Shown here in pieces: positions 36,030 through 47,058 of a stretch of 64,000 nucleotides of DNA. This DNA comes from Sweltsa coloradensis (taxonomy: Eukaryota > Arthropoda > Insecta > Plecoptera > Chloroperlidae): NCBI GenBank assembly GCA_024449915.1, contig JAMZAV010004500.1, forward strand, positions 27,119-91,118, read 5' to 3'. The translations under genes and the position numbers were made by a program. The notes under the pieces are model-generated. The model was not told the origin of the DNA. It saw nothing but the letters and a program-made list of their open reading frames with translations, and made no database searches. Position 1 is the first letter of the stretch. Each line of letters begins with the position of its first letter.

Positions 36030-37432
36030 ATGTCGGCAAAACAAAAGCGAGGTGCCGCGGCCCTAATAAAAACTAGGGAAGAGATTTTTGAGTCAACTCA
36101 AGTTATCTATGACATTTAAAAATCTGAAATATGATGATGTGCATATTTATCAAGCTCAGTATGATGAGCTCACGGCTCTTAAGAATGACTTCAAAAAAGT
36201 GCAGGAAGCTATCATCGAGTTAATTCTAAGCTGGATGAAAGTGTAAAGGGTATTGACAATGAGCTTCTATTCGCGGCACAAAAACGTTTTCTCACCGCTT
36301 CGAAACCACCTGCTGGTGGTACAGCTGCGGCCGCACAGCAACCTACAGCTGTCCACCCGATCACTTCGCTCCCTCCTATCAAGTTACCAACTTTTGATGG
36401 GGACCTCTCTCATTGGCCGGAATTCTACTCACTGTTCCACTCTCTAGTTGATCAGAATGCTGCATTAAATAACGTACAGAAATTTCATTATTTGAGGTCA
36501 TCTCTTCAGAATACTGCTCTGGCCACTATATCAATTATCATATATCAGCCGAAAATTATGTTCTCGCGTATAAGGCTTTGATCAATCGTTATCAAAACCA
36601 ACGGCTACTTGCTGCCATGTATGTACAGCAAGTGCTGGAGTTCGCAACTCTGAAATCAGGTAACCATGCCTCACTTCAGCAGTTTCTCAATGTCCATAGA
36701 AGCTCTGTGGACGCTCTCAAAGGTTTAGAAATTGGCGACTTGGCTGATTTTCTGCTCCTATCGCTCACGCTGTCACACCTTGATCAGTACACTCGTAAGC
36801 AATTCGAGTCTAAGTGTTCTCATGAATCGCCTACTTATGATCAACTAATCGGTTTTATCGAGGAGTAAAGTCGCACCTTGGAGCTTTGCGGCTTAGATCA
36901 TCCATCTACTACAAGCTCTACCAAGCTCAAGCCTACCAACGTCTCGAACCCATTCACTCCAGCTCGGAAGATTAATTCATTGCTCGTCGCAAAACCGTCT
37001 CCTGCCACGCAGTCCTGGCGCACGCAGTCGAGATCGCCTGTCTTAAGTCGCTCTGCTCAGCGCTCGTGTCCAGCTTGTGACGGCGATCACACTCTCTACA
37101 TCTGTCCCAGCTTCCTCAAGCTGTCCGTCGACGAGAGATATAATACTCTGCGCAATCTAAAGCGATGCTTCAATTGTCTTGGTAATCACGACAAGAAAAA
37201 TTGTTTATCAAAAAGCAATTGCCGTGCATGTCATAAAAGCAACATCATTCGCTGTTACACTCAGCAGGCACGCCCTCCTCCTCAGTCAGCGGCTCAGCTG
37301 ATCCTCGCCCACTGCAGGACAACAAACCTACAGTGGGGCTCGCACTGGCTTGTGAACTCCAAGTCAGTCGGCCACTCAAGCGCAGTACTATTCTGGGCAC
37401 CCTACGAGCTCTTATCCAAGATCAGTCGGTAA
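36030..37432 (+). pseudogene. BEL/Pao gag with zinc knuckles (broken)
   Basis: The reading begins at ATG 36030 (MSAKQKRGAAALIKTREEIF). After several frameshifts it shows LPPIKLPTFDGDLSHWPEFY (about 36370-36430), a motif typical of the Pao-type gag domain, then FHYLRSSLQNTAL. A long open stretch with LINRYQNQRLL and a stop at 36866-36868 follow. Next, at about 37070-37245, are zinc knuckles CPACDGDHTLYIC and CFNCLGNHDKKNC plus CRACH. The frame ends at 37432 shortly after the start of the protease region. The product would form the nucleocapsid of the retrotransposon particle. At least two frameshifts and internal stops make it non-functional. Confidence 0.82.
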
Positions 37433-37639
37433 CCTTTCATCCTTTACGCGCGGTCCTCGACTGATGCTCGCAAGCGTCAGCAATAACACTTTCTCTCGCA
37501 AGTCGCCTAGGCTTGAAAATGCAATCTAGCATCGTGGAATTGTCCGGCATTGGACACCCGTTGGTACCGTTGACACCCGCTGGTACCCGTTGGTCCCGCG
37601 AGTAGCTACATACACAGATGCAGCGCGGAAAATGGACTA

Positions 37640-37838
37640 GAAACCACCTGAACCTCCCAAGTCGGAGATGTGGTTTTCGTGCTTGATGCTTCAAGCACTC
37701 CCCTCAATTGGCCAATAGGGCGCATCACCAATCTGCACCCTGGTCGTGATGGCATTGTTCGTGTCGCCTCTATACGTACCTCATCAGGCTCGTATACTCG
37801 ACCCGTCAACAAACTCATCACCCTCCCTGTTGCATAAT
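37640..37838 (+). pseudogene. BEL/Pao integrase-tail (DUF5641-like) remnant
   Basis: The plus frame reads PPKVGDVVFVLDASSTPLNW, PIGRITNLHPGRDGIVRVAS, IRTSSGSYTRPVNKL and ITLPVA followed by TAA. This is the conserved C-terminal domain after the integrase in BEL/Pao polyproteins (K/G-D-V-V, W-P-x-G-R-I, H-P-G-x-D-G, R-P-V-x-K-L). It follows the gag/protease remnant after only about 200 bp, so most of pol has been removed by an internal deletion. Confidence 0.85.
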
Positions 37839-38020
37839 TGCACAGCATCTCTCTTGTACAGTTTTCTTATATTTTTAAGTTCTCATAGCAATTCTGCTAA
37901 GAACTCTCATTTGCTCTTTTCTCGTCTGACCTATCTTGCTTTCTAAGCAACCTCTTTGTCTCTTCTCTTTGTTCTACGTCAGACTAGCCATGAAAATGTC
38001 ACTTCATTTTGGTGGCGGTA

Positions 38021-38564
38021 TGTTTACGCGCATTAGGCCTACTTCGAATTCCACACCTAATTTGTTCCTTTCTTCCTATACCGGCTATGACGTATTCTGT
38101 GTCACTGACCAGCAAAACCACACGTCAGCGTTTTGCTGCCAGTCGCCAGTTAGTTGTTCCCTGGCTCTTGCAATTAGTGCACGCGCGTGTTTTAGTACGC
38201 ACTCTCTCGCCAATGTACACGTCTACGGTGTACTTGGTAATAACAGTTCTATAGTGTTACCATAATTATTTAGGGTATATAGTTCGATACTGGCCGCCTT
38301 TAACGCCGACGCCCTTCGACGCCCGACCCAGCAGAGCTCATACTACACTCGCGCCGCCCTGGTTAAATCGGTAAGTGATTGCAGTCTATGTTCACAGACC
38401 GGTTTTCCCCACCTCTCCCCACTTCACGCCATTCTCAAGGCTTTCTCAAATTAATACAGTCCACTAAGCTTTCTCGTTCTCGCCCACCTACCTAGCCAGT
38501 TTTGGGACTCTCTCGCCCTTAACTCTAGGTCGCGCTCGTAGACATACTCGCATTGGCGTCTACA
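38021..38564 (+). repeat. 3' LTR of the BEL/Pao element
   Basis: A 544-bp copy of the 5' LTR, from TGTTTACGCGCATTAGG to CATTGGCGTCTACA. It is preceded by a purine-rich GGTGGCGG tract (38011-38018) that could be the plus-strand primer site. A 14-bp segment (AGTTTTGGGACTCT region near 38495-38512) is extra relative to the 5' LTR. Confidence 0.9.
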
Positions 38565-38669
38565 ATCACTTTAGAGTAGGTTGAATTTAGGCCACACCCA
38601 CGCTCGAGGAAGTTAGATCACTAACTCTTGCGTTTTGAGACGAACGCATTTTGGGGCAAAAATCGACTC

Positions 38670-39000
38670 TAACCCAGCAAACACAGTGGTTATGGGCACG
38701 TTCTGGGCACGCGCTGTTCGTGCTGGCGGAGTGCCGGCTAACGGGCACATAACTTTGTCTCCCTTCTGGGCGCGTACTGGCGAGGTACTGCTGTCAATCA
38801 CCCTTTCATATTTATCGGTGTCTGCACCGTGTCGGGCAGGTACACTGAATTGGCTAATGGGTGCATGCTTCATACTGATGGGCATTTACTGGGCATACAT
38901 ATTTAACGGTGTCTTCCTTGTGTCGGGCATGTACATAGAATTTGCAGATTAATGCCTGCTTTATAGTGCTGGGCATTTACTGGGCAGGAATATTTAGGGA
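38670..39000. repeat. CTGGGCA-rich repeat, copy 1
   Basis: Motifs of the type (C/A)TGGGCA recur in the same orientation (near 38692, 38703, 38767, 38877, 38889, 38968 and 38980), often with GCGCG or ATTTACTGGGCA around them. A second locus with the same motif lies at 45185-45500. Ends were not delimited. Confidence 0.4.
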
Positions 39001-39390
39001 ATTAATAATAAGAAGCGTTACTTGCACTTAAGTGTACGTGCCATGTAGTTATTATAAATAACATGCTGAGATTTATCCAGATAATATTATTACGTTACAC
39101 ATCCTTTCCGTACTCTATGACCACCAATTAATGAAACGTAAGCAAAACCAACAAAGTGACTGAACTAAGTAACCGAAATGTTAAAGCAAAAATGTATGAT
39201 CAAATTTTGCAAATTATTTTATTGTTTATCCTTGTTGTTATTACATTTTTTAACAACAAGAAAAGGCGTCGACGCTAGCAAATATTTTGCCAAAACACTT
39301 GATATCTTTGTAGAAATCTCGTGCCACGAGTAGCCTTCCTAAAGCACGTGAAACTAACACGGCACTTGTAGTTGGTTCTCCCATAAGTAG

Positions 39391-40613
39391 GGGAACATGC
39401 TGTACCTTGGACCACTTTTTACATTTATGTGGTTTCTGGAGAAATGAGATGATGATTTTAGTTTATTTTTTTTGTATTTGCTAGAACATGCCTTGTACAA
39501 GCTTTGTTGATTTTATTGTATATGGCACTTTACAATTATTGCTATAAATTAACCATTTTAATAATTAGTGCAAAGTGGTCCAAGGTACAGCATAGCGATG
39601 TACCTTGGACCATGTAATTCGTACCTTGGACCATGTAATTTATACCTTGAATTATGTACATATATTACATAGAAAATTGAAGGATAGGCCTATAGGCCTA
39701 CTTAATGTTTTCTTTCTTGTTAGTACTTCATATTTAAAGAGTGGGAGTGTATAGTTATATTTCTATTGACTAAAAATATTATTAAGGCCAGCCATTTTGA
39801 ATTATAGAATATAAAAAGAAAATTCGGTACTTAGACCCCCCCGAAAAGGAAAGTAAGTTAGGAGGTTGGGGGGAAGCATGAAGTGCGTTGCCGTAGTCAG
39901 CTAGCCCCCCCCCCCCCCCCTCCCCTAGAAAGTGGATAGTAGGTTAGTGGAGTTGGGGGGGGGGGGGTGGCGCAAAGTGCCAAGGGGGGGGGCCTAGCTG
40001 ACAATGGCAACGCATTTTATGCTTCCCCCCACGGCGCTTTGCGCCCCCCCCCCAACTCCACTAAATTCACCCTTCCCCTGCCCTCTTTACTTTGTGGCAT
40101 TATCTAAAGAAAGAAAACGAATTGGCCTACCATGGTAAAGGAAATGCCATGTTAAATGTACCTTGGACATGGTCCAAGGTACATTACTACAAGGTGACCC
40201 AAGGTACAACCAAGCACGTAACTTTTTGATTTCCCTCCAATTTAGTTTGAGGTTAAGTTGCCTTTTTATAAAAAATGGAACTATATAACAGGTAGTAACG
40301 TTGTGTTGCCTGTTTTATGTAATTGGTATAAGTAGGCTATACATCAAAACATGGTTCTCAGACTTAATAAAGTGTTCTTAGCAATAAAATATCATTCAAG
40401 GCTTTAAAAAGCAAAACAGTAACATGCAAAATATTTACTTTGAATGGTTGAAAACACAAATTATTTTTTTAATGATGCTAGGTTTTCTACAACCATCCCA
40501 GTTTGGTAAAGTCTGACACCTAGTGGCATAATTAACAACTAGAAATTTTAGCTATTTTTTTTACCACAAGATAGCAGAGATATCTTGAATGGTCCAAGGT
40601 ACAGCATGTTCCC
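39391..40613. mobile_element. TIR element studded with GTACCTTGGACCA motifs
   Basis: The 24-bp terminal repeats are perfect inverted copies: they start GGGAACATGCTGTACCTTGG at 39391 and, read inward, at 40613. Inside are further copies of the 13-bp motif GTACCTTGGACCA: 39576-39588 (minus), 39600-39612 and 39621-39633 (plus), a back-to-back pair at 40158-40182, and a one-mismatch copy at 40195-40207. The centre (39830-40090) is a separate C/G-run-bordered inverted repeat. No coding sequence, and no clear target duplication. Confidence 0.75.
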
Positions 40614-40842
40614 AAACTCCTTACACATGGAAGGGAAATAATATTATGCCTTTAAAAAGTCTGTTTTAGGCCTACGGTTCGACCGTTTTTGCTCTTACCT
40701 TGAAATATCAATATCGTTGTACTAAAAATAACCAAAATAGATTTAATGCACTCAACATTGTAGATGATTATTATTATTATTATTGTTAATTTATTAAAAT
40801 AATTTATAATTTATTATTAATAAATATTAATTGGTAGAGGCA

Positions 40843-40898
40843 ATTGGCTATGGCATGTTAAGCCGGAGGTTCTGGGTTCGAACCCCAGTCGGGGCAAA
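40843..40898 (+). other. tRNA-like remnant with intact T-arm
   Basis: GGCATGTTAAGCC could be an anticodon arm whose loop ATGTTAA reads GTT (Asn). It is followed at the right distance by a perfect T-arm, CTGGGTTCGAACCCCAG, and CGGGGCA. The 5' half is degenerate, so it is a tRNA pseudogene or SINE head. Confidence 0.45.
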
Positions 40899-40989
40899 CT
40901 TTTACGACGATTGCTACGAATCAATATATATATATATGTATATTTCTGACTCCTGTTTCCAACTTGAGTTAGGTCAGGGGGTGGCTATA

Positions 40990-42000
40990 GCCACCAATTT
41001 TCTAACGTCTTTTATGAGTTGTTAACACCGGCTTGCCAGGCCTGTCATGTCCTCTTCAGGTTCACTCGCACTTCTTCCCACCACCTCACGCCATCCACTT
41101 CGGTCTTCCCACAGTTTCCTTGCTTCGACTTCTTCCCACTTCTCACCTCTTTCCTGTATATAATTTCTTATCTGATCTTTCCACTTCTCTCTTGGTCTAG
41201 CGACTCGTCTTTTAACTTTGTCCCCAATTTCAAATTCTGTCCTTGGAATTCTTTCTTCTCCCATTCTTCTGACATGTCCCTACCATCTCAACCTTTCTCG
41301 TCCAATTTTGAATAATAGCTTCTCAACTCCAACTTTTGTCCTGATTTCTTGGCTTCTAATTTTGTCTAACTTCGATATTCCGGCTATGCTTCTTACGAAC
41401 TTCATTTCAGCTGCTTGAATCCTACTTGCATCTACGGCTCCTAGTGTCCAGGTCACTGAAGCATATTATGTAAGGATGGGTAGATAGTATACCTTGTACA
41501 ATAACACCTTGCATTCATTAGGGAAATCCTCGTTCCAAAGTAACTTCCTTACTTGCTGATAGAAGGATTCTGCCTGGGCCACCCTTTTACTGATCTCACT
41601 TCCCATCTTTGCCTCCTTTGTGATAATGCTACCTACGTACACAAACTCTTCTGCCTCTACCAGTTCCTCATCTCCAATTTTAATTTTCTCTCTAGTTACT
41701 TTACTTGTTCCTTTCTTTCTAGATTTTTCCATCACAATAGTTTTACTTTTTCCTACACTGATCTTTAGTCCAAATTCTTCTGTTACAAGTTTCTACTTCT
41801 TCATTTTCTTCTTCAGCTGTCTCTCCCCACACTAGGATGTCATCCGCATAAATCATTGTCCTTGTGCCAGTTCCTGTCTCTGGTTCCACCTTATTTAATA
41901 TTTCGTCCATTACTATTGAGAATAGTAATGGGGATATTACACTGCCTTGCCTTAGGCCAGAGTTAGTGTTGAACCACTCAGTATTTCCATGGTTTGTTTT
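40990..42000 (-). mobile_element. 5'-truncated non-LTR retrotransposon (RT domain to 3' end)
   Basis: Minus-strand translation gives GLRQGSVISPLLFSIVMDEI, then YADDILVW with the catalytic YADD at 41839-41850. Next comes the frame 41735-41466 with EFVYVGSIITKEAKMGSEIS and VRKLLWNEDFPNECKVLLYK, and then 41264-41022 with RRVARPREKWKDQIRNYIQE and DRSGWREVVGRSASEPEED. These are the palm, thumb and C-terminal signatures of a LINE reverse transcriptase of the craniofacial-development-protein-2-like type. Frameshifts and missing endonuclease make it dead. TTA-rich microsatellites border both sides. Same strand as SSNA1, in its intron. Confidence 0.85.
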
Positions 42001-42067
42001 TAAAATTAATTATTTTATTTATTAAATTATTATTAATTAATTATTGTTATTGTTATTATTAATATTA

Positions 42068-42102
<35 letters not shown>

Positions 42103-42184
42103 TATTGATTCATATCAATTGTTGTTAAAGTTTGCTCCGACTTATTATTATTATAAAAGCTGAAACTGGACTTCCCGTATATCT

Positions 42185-42982
42185 TTGGATGAGCAAAGCG
42201 AAGACTTCAATTTCACTGACCCCCAAAAAAATTAAGCTCGGATGTTTTTTGTTTGTTTTTTGTTTTTTTGTTTTGTTTTTTTTGTTTTTTTGTTTTTTGT
42301 TTTCTGTCTGTTTGTTAACTCTCTACCAGGCAAACGGCATATCCGATCTTGATGAAAATTTGACAGGACCTTCGAAATCTCTGAACTTAGAGGTGTATTG
42401 TTTTTGGGTACAATCGAAGAAATATTTCTCATGAATATCGTACTTTTACGATTTTTTTCGATTTTTAGTGCGATATTTTCGAGACATTTGGGCCAATACT
42501 GACCAAACGGGTGCGGCTACAACGTTCATATTATACATGGACATTAAGGTTATGGTAATAAAGTACCTTTTGAAAGAAAAAGTTGAAAAAGTTCGCCAGA
42601 ATCCATAGAAATAAAGCTTTTAACATAAGTTTTTTGATTTTTTTGTGCGATATTTTCGTGCCATTTGGGCCAATTCTGACCAAACGGGTGGGGCTACAAC
42701 GTTCATATTATACATGGACATTAAGGTTATGGTGATGTAGTACCTTTTGAAAGAAAAAGTTGAAAAAATTGAAAAAGTTAGCCAGAATCCATAGAAATAC
42801 AGCTTTTAATATACGTTTTTTACGGTAAATAATACCAATTGACAGGTAAATAGAAACTTGACAACAACCTACAATGCGTAGGCAGCAAAACAAAGCACTT
42901 GCAAAAGTAAAGATATCCCACGCAAACTAAAAATTTTAAAAAGCTCATCCATCAACGCGACGGGACTTTAGCGTTTTGCTAG
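42185..42982 (+). mobile_element. Helentron-like element with internal tandem duplication
   Basis: The 5' end is TTGGATGAGCAAAGCG; the 3' end has GCTCATCCATCAACGCGACG, a GCGTT half-stem and CTAG at 42979-42982, then TT. About 180 bp (42460-42640) are repeated at 42645-42820, with TGACCAAACGGGTG.GGCTAC and ACATGGACATTAAGGTTATG in both. This explains its extra length relative to the 563-bp copy. Confidence 0.7.
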
Positions 42983-43214
42983 TTATTAGTTAATTTAAAA
43001 ATGACTTCTAAGTTTCTTTCTTGGCTGCAGGGTAATTTGATCAGTAGACATTGGAAAATAGTTTTTTTTAAATTATATGTAGCTGTTATATGATAATATT
43101 ATTTTAATAAACAAATGATTTGTAGAAAAAGTTATAAACAGTGTTCTAGAGGTTCAGCTAGAATCATTTATTCCTGTCAGTCGTTTTAAATACTAAATTA
43201 GTATTTAGTATTCA

Positions 43215-44253
43215 CTAGGAAAACGCTAAAGTAAGTAAGTTTTTAGTTTGAGTGGTATCTATTTACTTATCAAGTGCATTTTGAACGCATTGTTGGTGAT
43301 TGTGGTCAAGTTTCTATTGTTACATTTAAATTGTTATTAAAAATTTTTAAAAAATCAAATTAAAACCTTTTTTCCCTGGATTCTGGCTAACTTTTTCAAC
43401 TTTTTCTTTCAAAAAGCAATACAACACCACTACCTTAAGGTGGGATTTCAGTTGCGGATCGCGCGGCGTGGCGTGGCGCGGATCTAGTTTTCAGCCAATC
43501 AGCGGGCTCCATTTCCGATTCGAGGATTCGGTGGATTCAGATCCGTGACTTTGAAAATATTCAATATTTTGTCCGACGATATCCACGGTCCGCGGATGCA
43601 GCCAATAGGAATTCAGGAAATCTGATGTGTAAGAAGTGAACAACATAACCTAAATCCATGACATTTGTCCCGAATGAAGTGATTCTTCATACAGAAAGAC
43701 TTGATTCAAAAGGAAATGTTATGTTATATGTTTTAAATTATGCAAAGTAATTTAAAAATAGCTTTTCCCATGTAATAAGTTATTATGTGATTAAAATAAA
43801 AGGTAGGAATATTTGGGAAATCCGCGGATGGCACCGCCATGGGTATCCACAGTGAAATCGAAAAAGGTAAAAATCCACGCCTCACTGCGCCTCGCCGCGC
43901 CGCGCACATCCACAACTAAAATCCCACCTTTAATGTACATGTGAAATATTAACGTTGTAGCCCCACCCGTTCGGTCAGAATTAGCCCAAATGTCACGAAA
44001 ATATCGCACTAAAAATCGAAAAAAATCGTAAAAGCACGATATTCATGAGAAATATTTCTTTGATTGTACCCAAAAACAATACACCTCTAAGTTCAGAGAT
44101 TTCGAAGGTCCCCTCCAATTTCAATCAAGATCGGATTGCCGTTTGCCTGGTAGAGAGTTAACAAACAGACAAAAAAACAAACAATCAAAAAAACACCCTA
44201 GCTAAATTTTTTGGGGGGTCGATGAAATTGAAGTCTTCGCTCCGCTCATCCAA
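43215..44253 (-). mobile_element. Helentron-like element carrying a nested MITE
   Basis: The minus-strand 5' end TTGGATGAGCGGAGCG is at 44253. The 3' CTAG is at 43215-43218 with ACGC/GCG-type sequence before it, but the sub-terminal inverted copy near that end is deleted. The element is split at 43438-43929 by a TTA-flanked insertion. Without it, the length is about 550 bp, like the intact copies. Confidence 0.68.
43438..43929. mobile_element. Harbinger-like MITE (TTA target duplication)
   Basis: Terminal inverted repeats start AGGTGGGATTTCAGTTGCGG at 43438 and, read inward from 43929, AGGTGGGATTTTAGTTGTGG, continuing into GCGCGGCG-rich sequence. TTA flanks both sides (43435-43437 and 43930-43932). 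The host sequence ACCTTAATGTACATG is known uninterrupted from sister copies of the Helentron-like element (for example near 17300), which confirms a precise insertion. TTA duplication suits PIF/Harbinger; a TTAA reading is also possible. Confidence 0.8.
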
Positions 44254-44940
44254 CTTTGATCAATTATCTTAATAGTAAAAAACAATAACACATAATATTA
44301 TTAAAACAATTATTTCATTATTATTATTATGTGCAATAATTAGGCACATTCACAAAAGGTATATTATACTAATACAAGTCTTTTGTGGCACTTCCATTGT
44401 GTATGCCCCACATTAAGTACAATTAAAAAAGTTATTAAAATTGTTTCCTTACATTACGCTTTCAGATTCAGGCCTGCACATTATTTATTTTGGTTTCACA
44501 TCAAGTATATAGTCTGACTGCTACACGAAATTAGTTACGGATAATGCTTCTTTTTTTGTACAATCCAAGTATAGACCTTTATTATTTGGTTTTTCTTGTT
44601 TAGTATTCATGTAGACATAGCCATTTTGATAAAAAAAAAAACTGCTTAGTGTCGAATCTTCACAATTTAAAAAAAAATATTTAAAACAAACAAGGTGATT
44701 GTATAGGCCTTCGTTATAATTACAATATTGTCTTCTTTTAAATCCGATATACTTTCCCAGTGTATTTGTGGAAGCCTTTCTATGAAATTAATAATAAAAT
44801 AATTTAAGTGCGCACCATAAACATATTAGTTACAGAAATAACATAATAAAGAACAAAACATATTATTACTTTGAGTCGTAATCGCATGTTACGTTTCGAA
44901 CAACCCGCCCATGGGCTAGACGCTTATAAGCCAGCTAACG
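44254..44940. other. Unassigned intronic sequence
   Basis: AT-rich, with TTA/TTAT microsatellite-like stretches. No gene or repeat end was recognised. Confidence 0.4.
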
Positions 44941-44954
44941 CGCTCAGTTATTCA

Positions 44955-45035
44955 TAGGTGTGGTGTCCGAGTGGTGAAGGCGTGCGGCAGTGGAGGAAGC
45001 TATCTTGTGTTCGAATCCGGCTCATGGCGATAAAC
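44955..45035 (+). other. tRNA-like (Leu/Ser-type) remnant
   Basis: GTGTCCGAGTGGTGAAGGCG is a D-arm/A-box of the long-variable-arm tRNA type, and TGTGTTCGAATCCGGC is a T-arm/B-box. The anticodon arm and acceptor stem do not close properly. Probably a SINE head or tRNA pseudogene. Confidence 0.4.
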
Positions 45036-45184
45036 TTTATCTCGTGTATATTCCGTCTATAACTTGTACTTGTAATTCCTCAGATGGTCTAAAATATGAA
45101 ATTAGTACAAGCTCCTCTTAATTAAAAGTTATTAATTTTTTAATTCGTTCACTTATTGTATTGGATAGCGCCAGCGTTTCTTCA

Positions 45185-45500
45185 AACATGGTTCAGGGCG
45201 AGTGCCTTTTTAATGCTGGGCCCGCGCCCGTCGAAGCCGTAGTGGCTCCAAAAGTGAATGCATATATGATGCTGGGCACGCGACCGCCCGAGACGCCGGG
45301 CGAGTGACTTTCTAATGCTGGGCATTCATACTAGCCTATATACACCGTGAAGGTCGCGGCAAAAGATGCTGCTGGCCCTTATAAGCACAAAGGGACATAT
45401 TAATACTGGGCAGGTAACAACCAAAAAGAAAACAAGATACATGCCCGGCACTGCTAGCGCCCGAACAACAGTGTCATTACGGTACTGGGCACAGTTTTTG
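45185..45500. repeat. CTGGGCA-rich repeat, copy 2
   Basis: ATGCTGGGCC, ATGCTGGGCACGCGACC, AATGCTGGGCATTCATAC, ATACTGGGCAGG and GTACTGGGCACAG recur across 315 bp. The same motif type is found at 38670-39000. Unit boundaries and family are unclear. Confidence 0.4.
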
Positions 45501-46011
45501 TGTTGGCTAGGAATCTGCTCTAAAAAAAAAAATCAATCCAAAAAGAAAAAATTTGTTTGCATTTATTGGCAAAATATTATTCACACTTCCAGCAAACGAG
45601 GAAGCCATTTTATTTAAATAACGCGCATAATTCGCTGTTAAATCGAACTTGCTCTAAGTTGCTCTAACTCGCTCCTCCTAAAATGTCAGAGCACGAAAAT
45701 CATGAGCTTTCTGCTCTAGATCAAGTGGCGCGAGTCCAAAAAACGCAATTCGAGAAAGTGATCTCGTGAAACGAATGGCTATTTCGTTATCCGAGCGGAT
45801 CTGAGCAGCTAGAGCAGGTCCAGCAAACAGACCTAAAGCCTATTGTGCAATCTGGAGTGGGATGGGCCTAGCATAGCTGAATAACTTCACAATCGGTGAG
45901 AAAAGAAGTGCTGTTACGTAATTACAAACAAAAAAAAAATAAAAATTCAAATTTAAATTATCAATTATTTATTACAAAGTTATAACCGGTTATAACATCA
46001 CTTTGTAAACT
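45501..46011. other. Unassigned intronic sequence
   Basis: A short ATG-started frame near 45683 (MSEHENHELSALDQVARVQK) ends after about 28 codons and matches nothing I can name. The rest is AT-rich and featureless. Confidence 0.35.
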
Positions 46012-47045
46012 CCTCCACTACTCCCCCTAGTAGGCCGTTCCACTCCACCACCGTTCTAGCCAAGAATGAGTTTCTGCTACGTCCGTTGCCCATGCTCCCC
46101 TATCAAACTTCCACATATGATCCCCTCTGGCAACATAGTTTGCCCTCCTTAGCTGGCTATTCATATCCCCCCATCCTTCTTGTGCCCTAGTCACCTGTAC
46201 ATTTTCCCTAATCCGTCAATCCTTCTCCTACCCTCCAGCTTCTCCCATCCTAGGTTCTGTACCATGGTTGTAACACTTTCATGTGTCTTACTAGGTCCCA
46301 ATTTATAAACTCCTCCTTCCACCTATTCCCCTTCCTAAGGACTCTTGTTGCAGCTCTTCTCTGCACTGCCTCAATTTCCCCTTTCCTATGGATCCCATAC
46401 AGACCCAGCATACTCTACTACAGGTCTCACCAACTTTTTATAAGCGTGCCCCTTTAATTTGCTACTGGGCCACTGGCCCTTTCAATGTTCGTATTACGAA
46501 GTTCAGACATCTAAAACCCTTTTTCGAGGTTGCGTTCACCTGGTCCTCCCAGCTTAGCTTGCTCTGTAACCATACTCCTAGATACTAAATTTTTTCCACC
46601 TTCTCATGTTCCTTCCCCATTATTGAGTATCCTTCCCCCAACCCTTGTACCTTCCTCTTCCTTGTAAATCTTCCCCATTTGTATTTTTTTACATTTAGAC
46701 TCATCTTATTTCCCTCTGGGTAGAGGGGGCCTATCCAAGCCCTGTTTCAGGTCGTTTACATCCCCTAATTTCCTGATTATTCTGTCTATAACGCAGTCAT
46801 CTGCAAACAGTCTTACCTTCGCTCCCATTCTGTTCGCTATGTCATATGTATATGGCAAACAGCAGTGGTCCCAGCACACTCCCCTGAGGTCACTTCAACC
46901 TCGTCGGATAGGTTTTTCCCCACCTTGACCCTCTGCCTTCTGTCACTGAGAAATTCCTTGACCCATCTGTTTACCCATTGGTCATCTACAACCCCTTCCA
47001 AATCCCTATTAGTTAACCATGTGGGACCTTGTCAAACAAAGTGCA
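46012..47045 (-). mobile_element. Jockey/CR1-like LINE fragment beside the SSNA1 donor
   Basis: Minus-strand reading begins with FDKVPH (47042 downwards), then WVNRWVKEFLSDRRQRVKVG, a decayed SG.PQGS.LGP region, and ANRMGAKVRLFADDCVIDRI with catalytic FADD at 46796-46807. Later come IEAVQRRAATRVL, then NSFLARTVVEWNGL near the end. This is the palm-to-C-terminus order of jockey/CR1-type reverse transcriptases. Numerous stops and frameshifts; the endonuclease is missing. Its 5' truncation point is about 13 bp downstream of the SSNA1 splice donor, and it is in the sense orientation. Confidence 0.85.
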
Positions 47046-47058
47046 TGCAACAACGTAC

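Larger units (their letters stand above)
34887..38564 (+). mobile_element. BEL/Pao LTR retrotransposon, pol deleted
   Basis: A 3678-bp element with two LTRs and identical 5-bp target duplications ATCAC (34882-34886 and 38565-38569). Five-bp duplications are normal for BEL/Pao. Between the LTRs are a broken gag with zinc knuckles, only the beginning of the protease region, and then directly the C-terminal domain that normally follows the integrase. Reverse transcriptase, RNase H and the integrase core are missing, so the copy could move only with help from another element. It lies in the SSNA1 intron in antisense orientation. Confidence 0.9.
28319..47058 (-). other. SSNA1 intron of about 18.7 kb
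   Basis: The donor is GTACGT (47053-47058, minus) after a complete AAG codon. The acceptor is TTTGTTTTAG ending at 28319. Both junctions are phase 0 and together restore the conserved order of the protein. Nearly the whole intron consists of recognisable transposable elements: a hAT copy, SINEs, Helentron-like copies, a BEL/Pao derivative, two LINEs, a Harbinger-like MITE and motif-rich elements. Intron status is inferred from the two exons and has not been seen in a transcript. Confidence 0.8.

Noticed and set aside
39830..40090. CRISPR-like or satellite array
   Set aside because: The repeats are C/G homopolymer runs and one inverted pair, not regularly spaced identical units.
40843..40898. 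Functional tRNA-Asn gene
   Set aside because: Only the T-arm and a short anticodon arm fold; the D-arm and acceptor stem are degenerate.
43438..43929. piggyBac (TTAA) assignment
   Set aside because: TTAA can be read at both ends, but only the TTA reading gives symmetrical termini AGGTGGG/CCCACCT, so Harbinger-like is preferred, without certainty.
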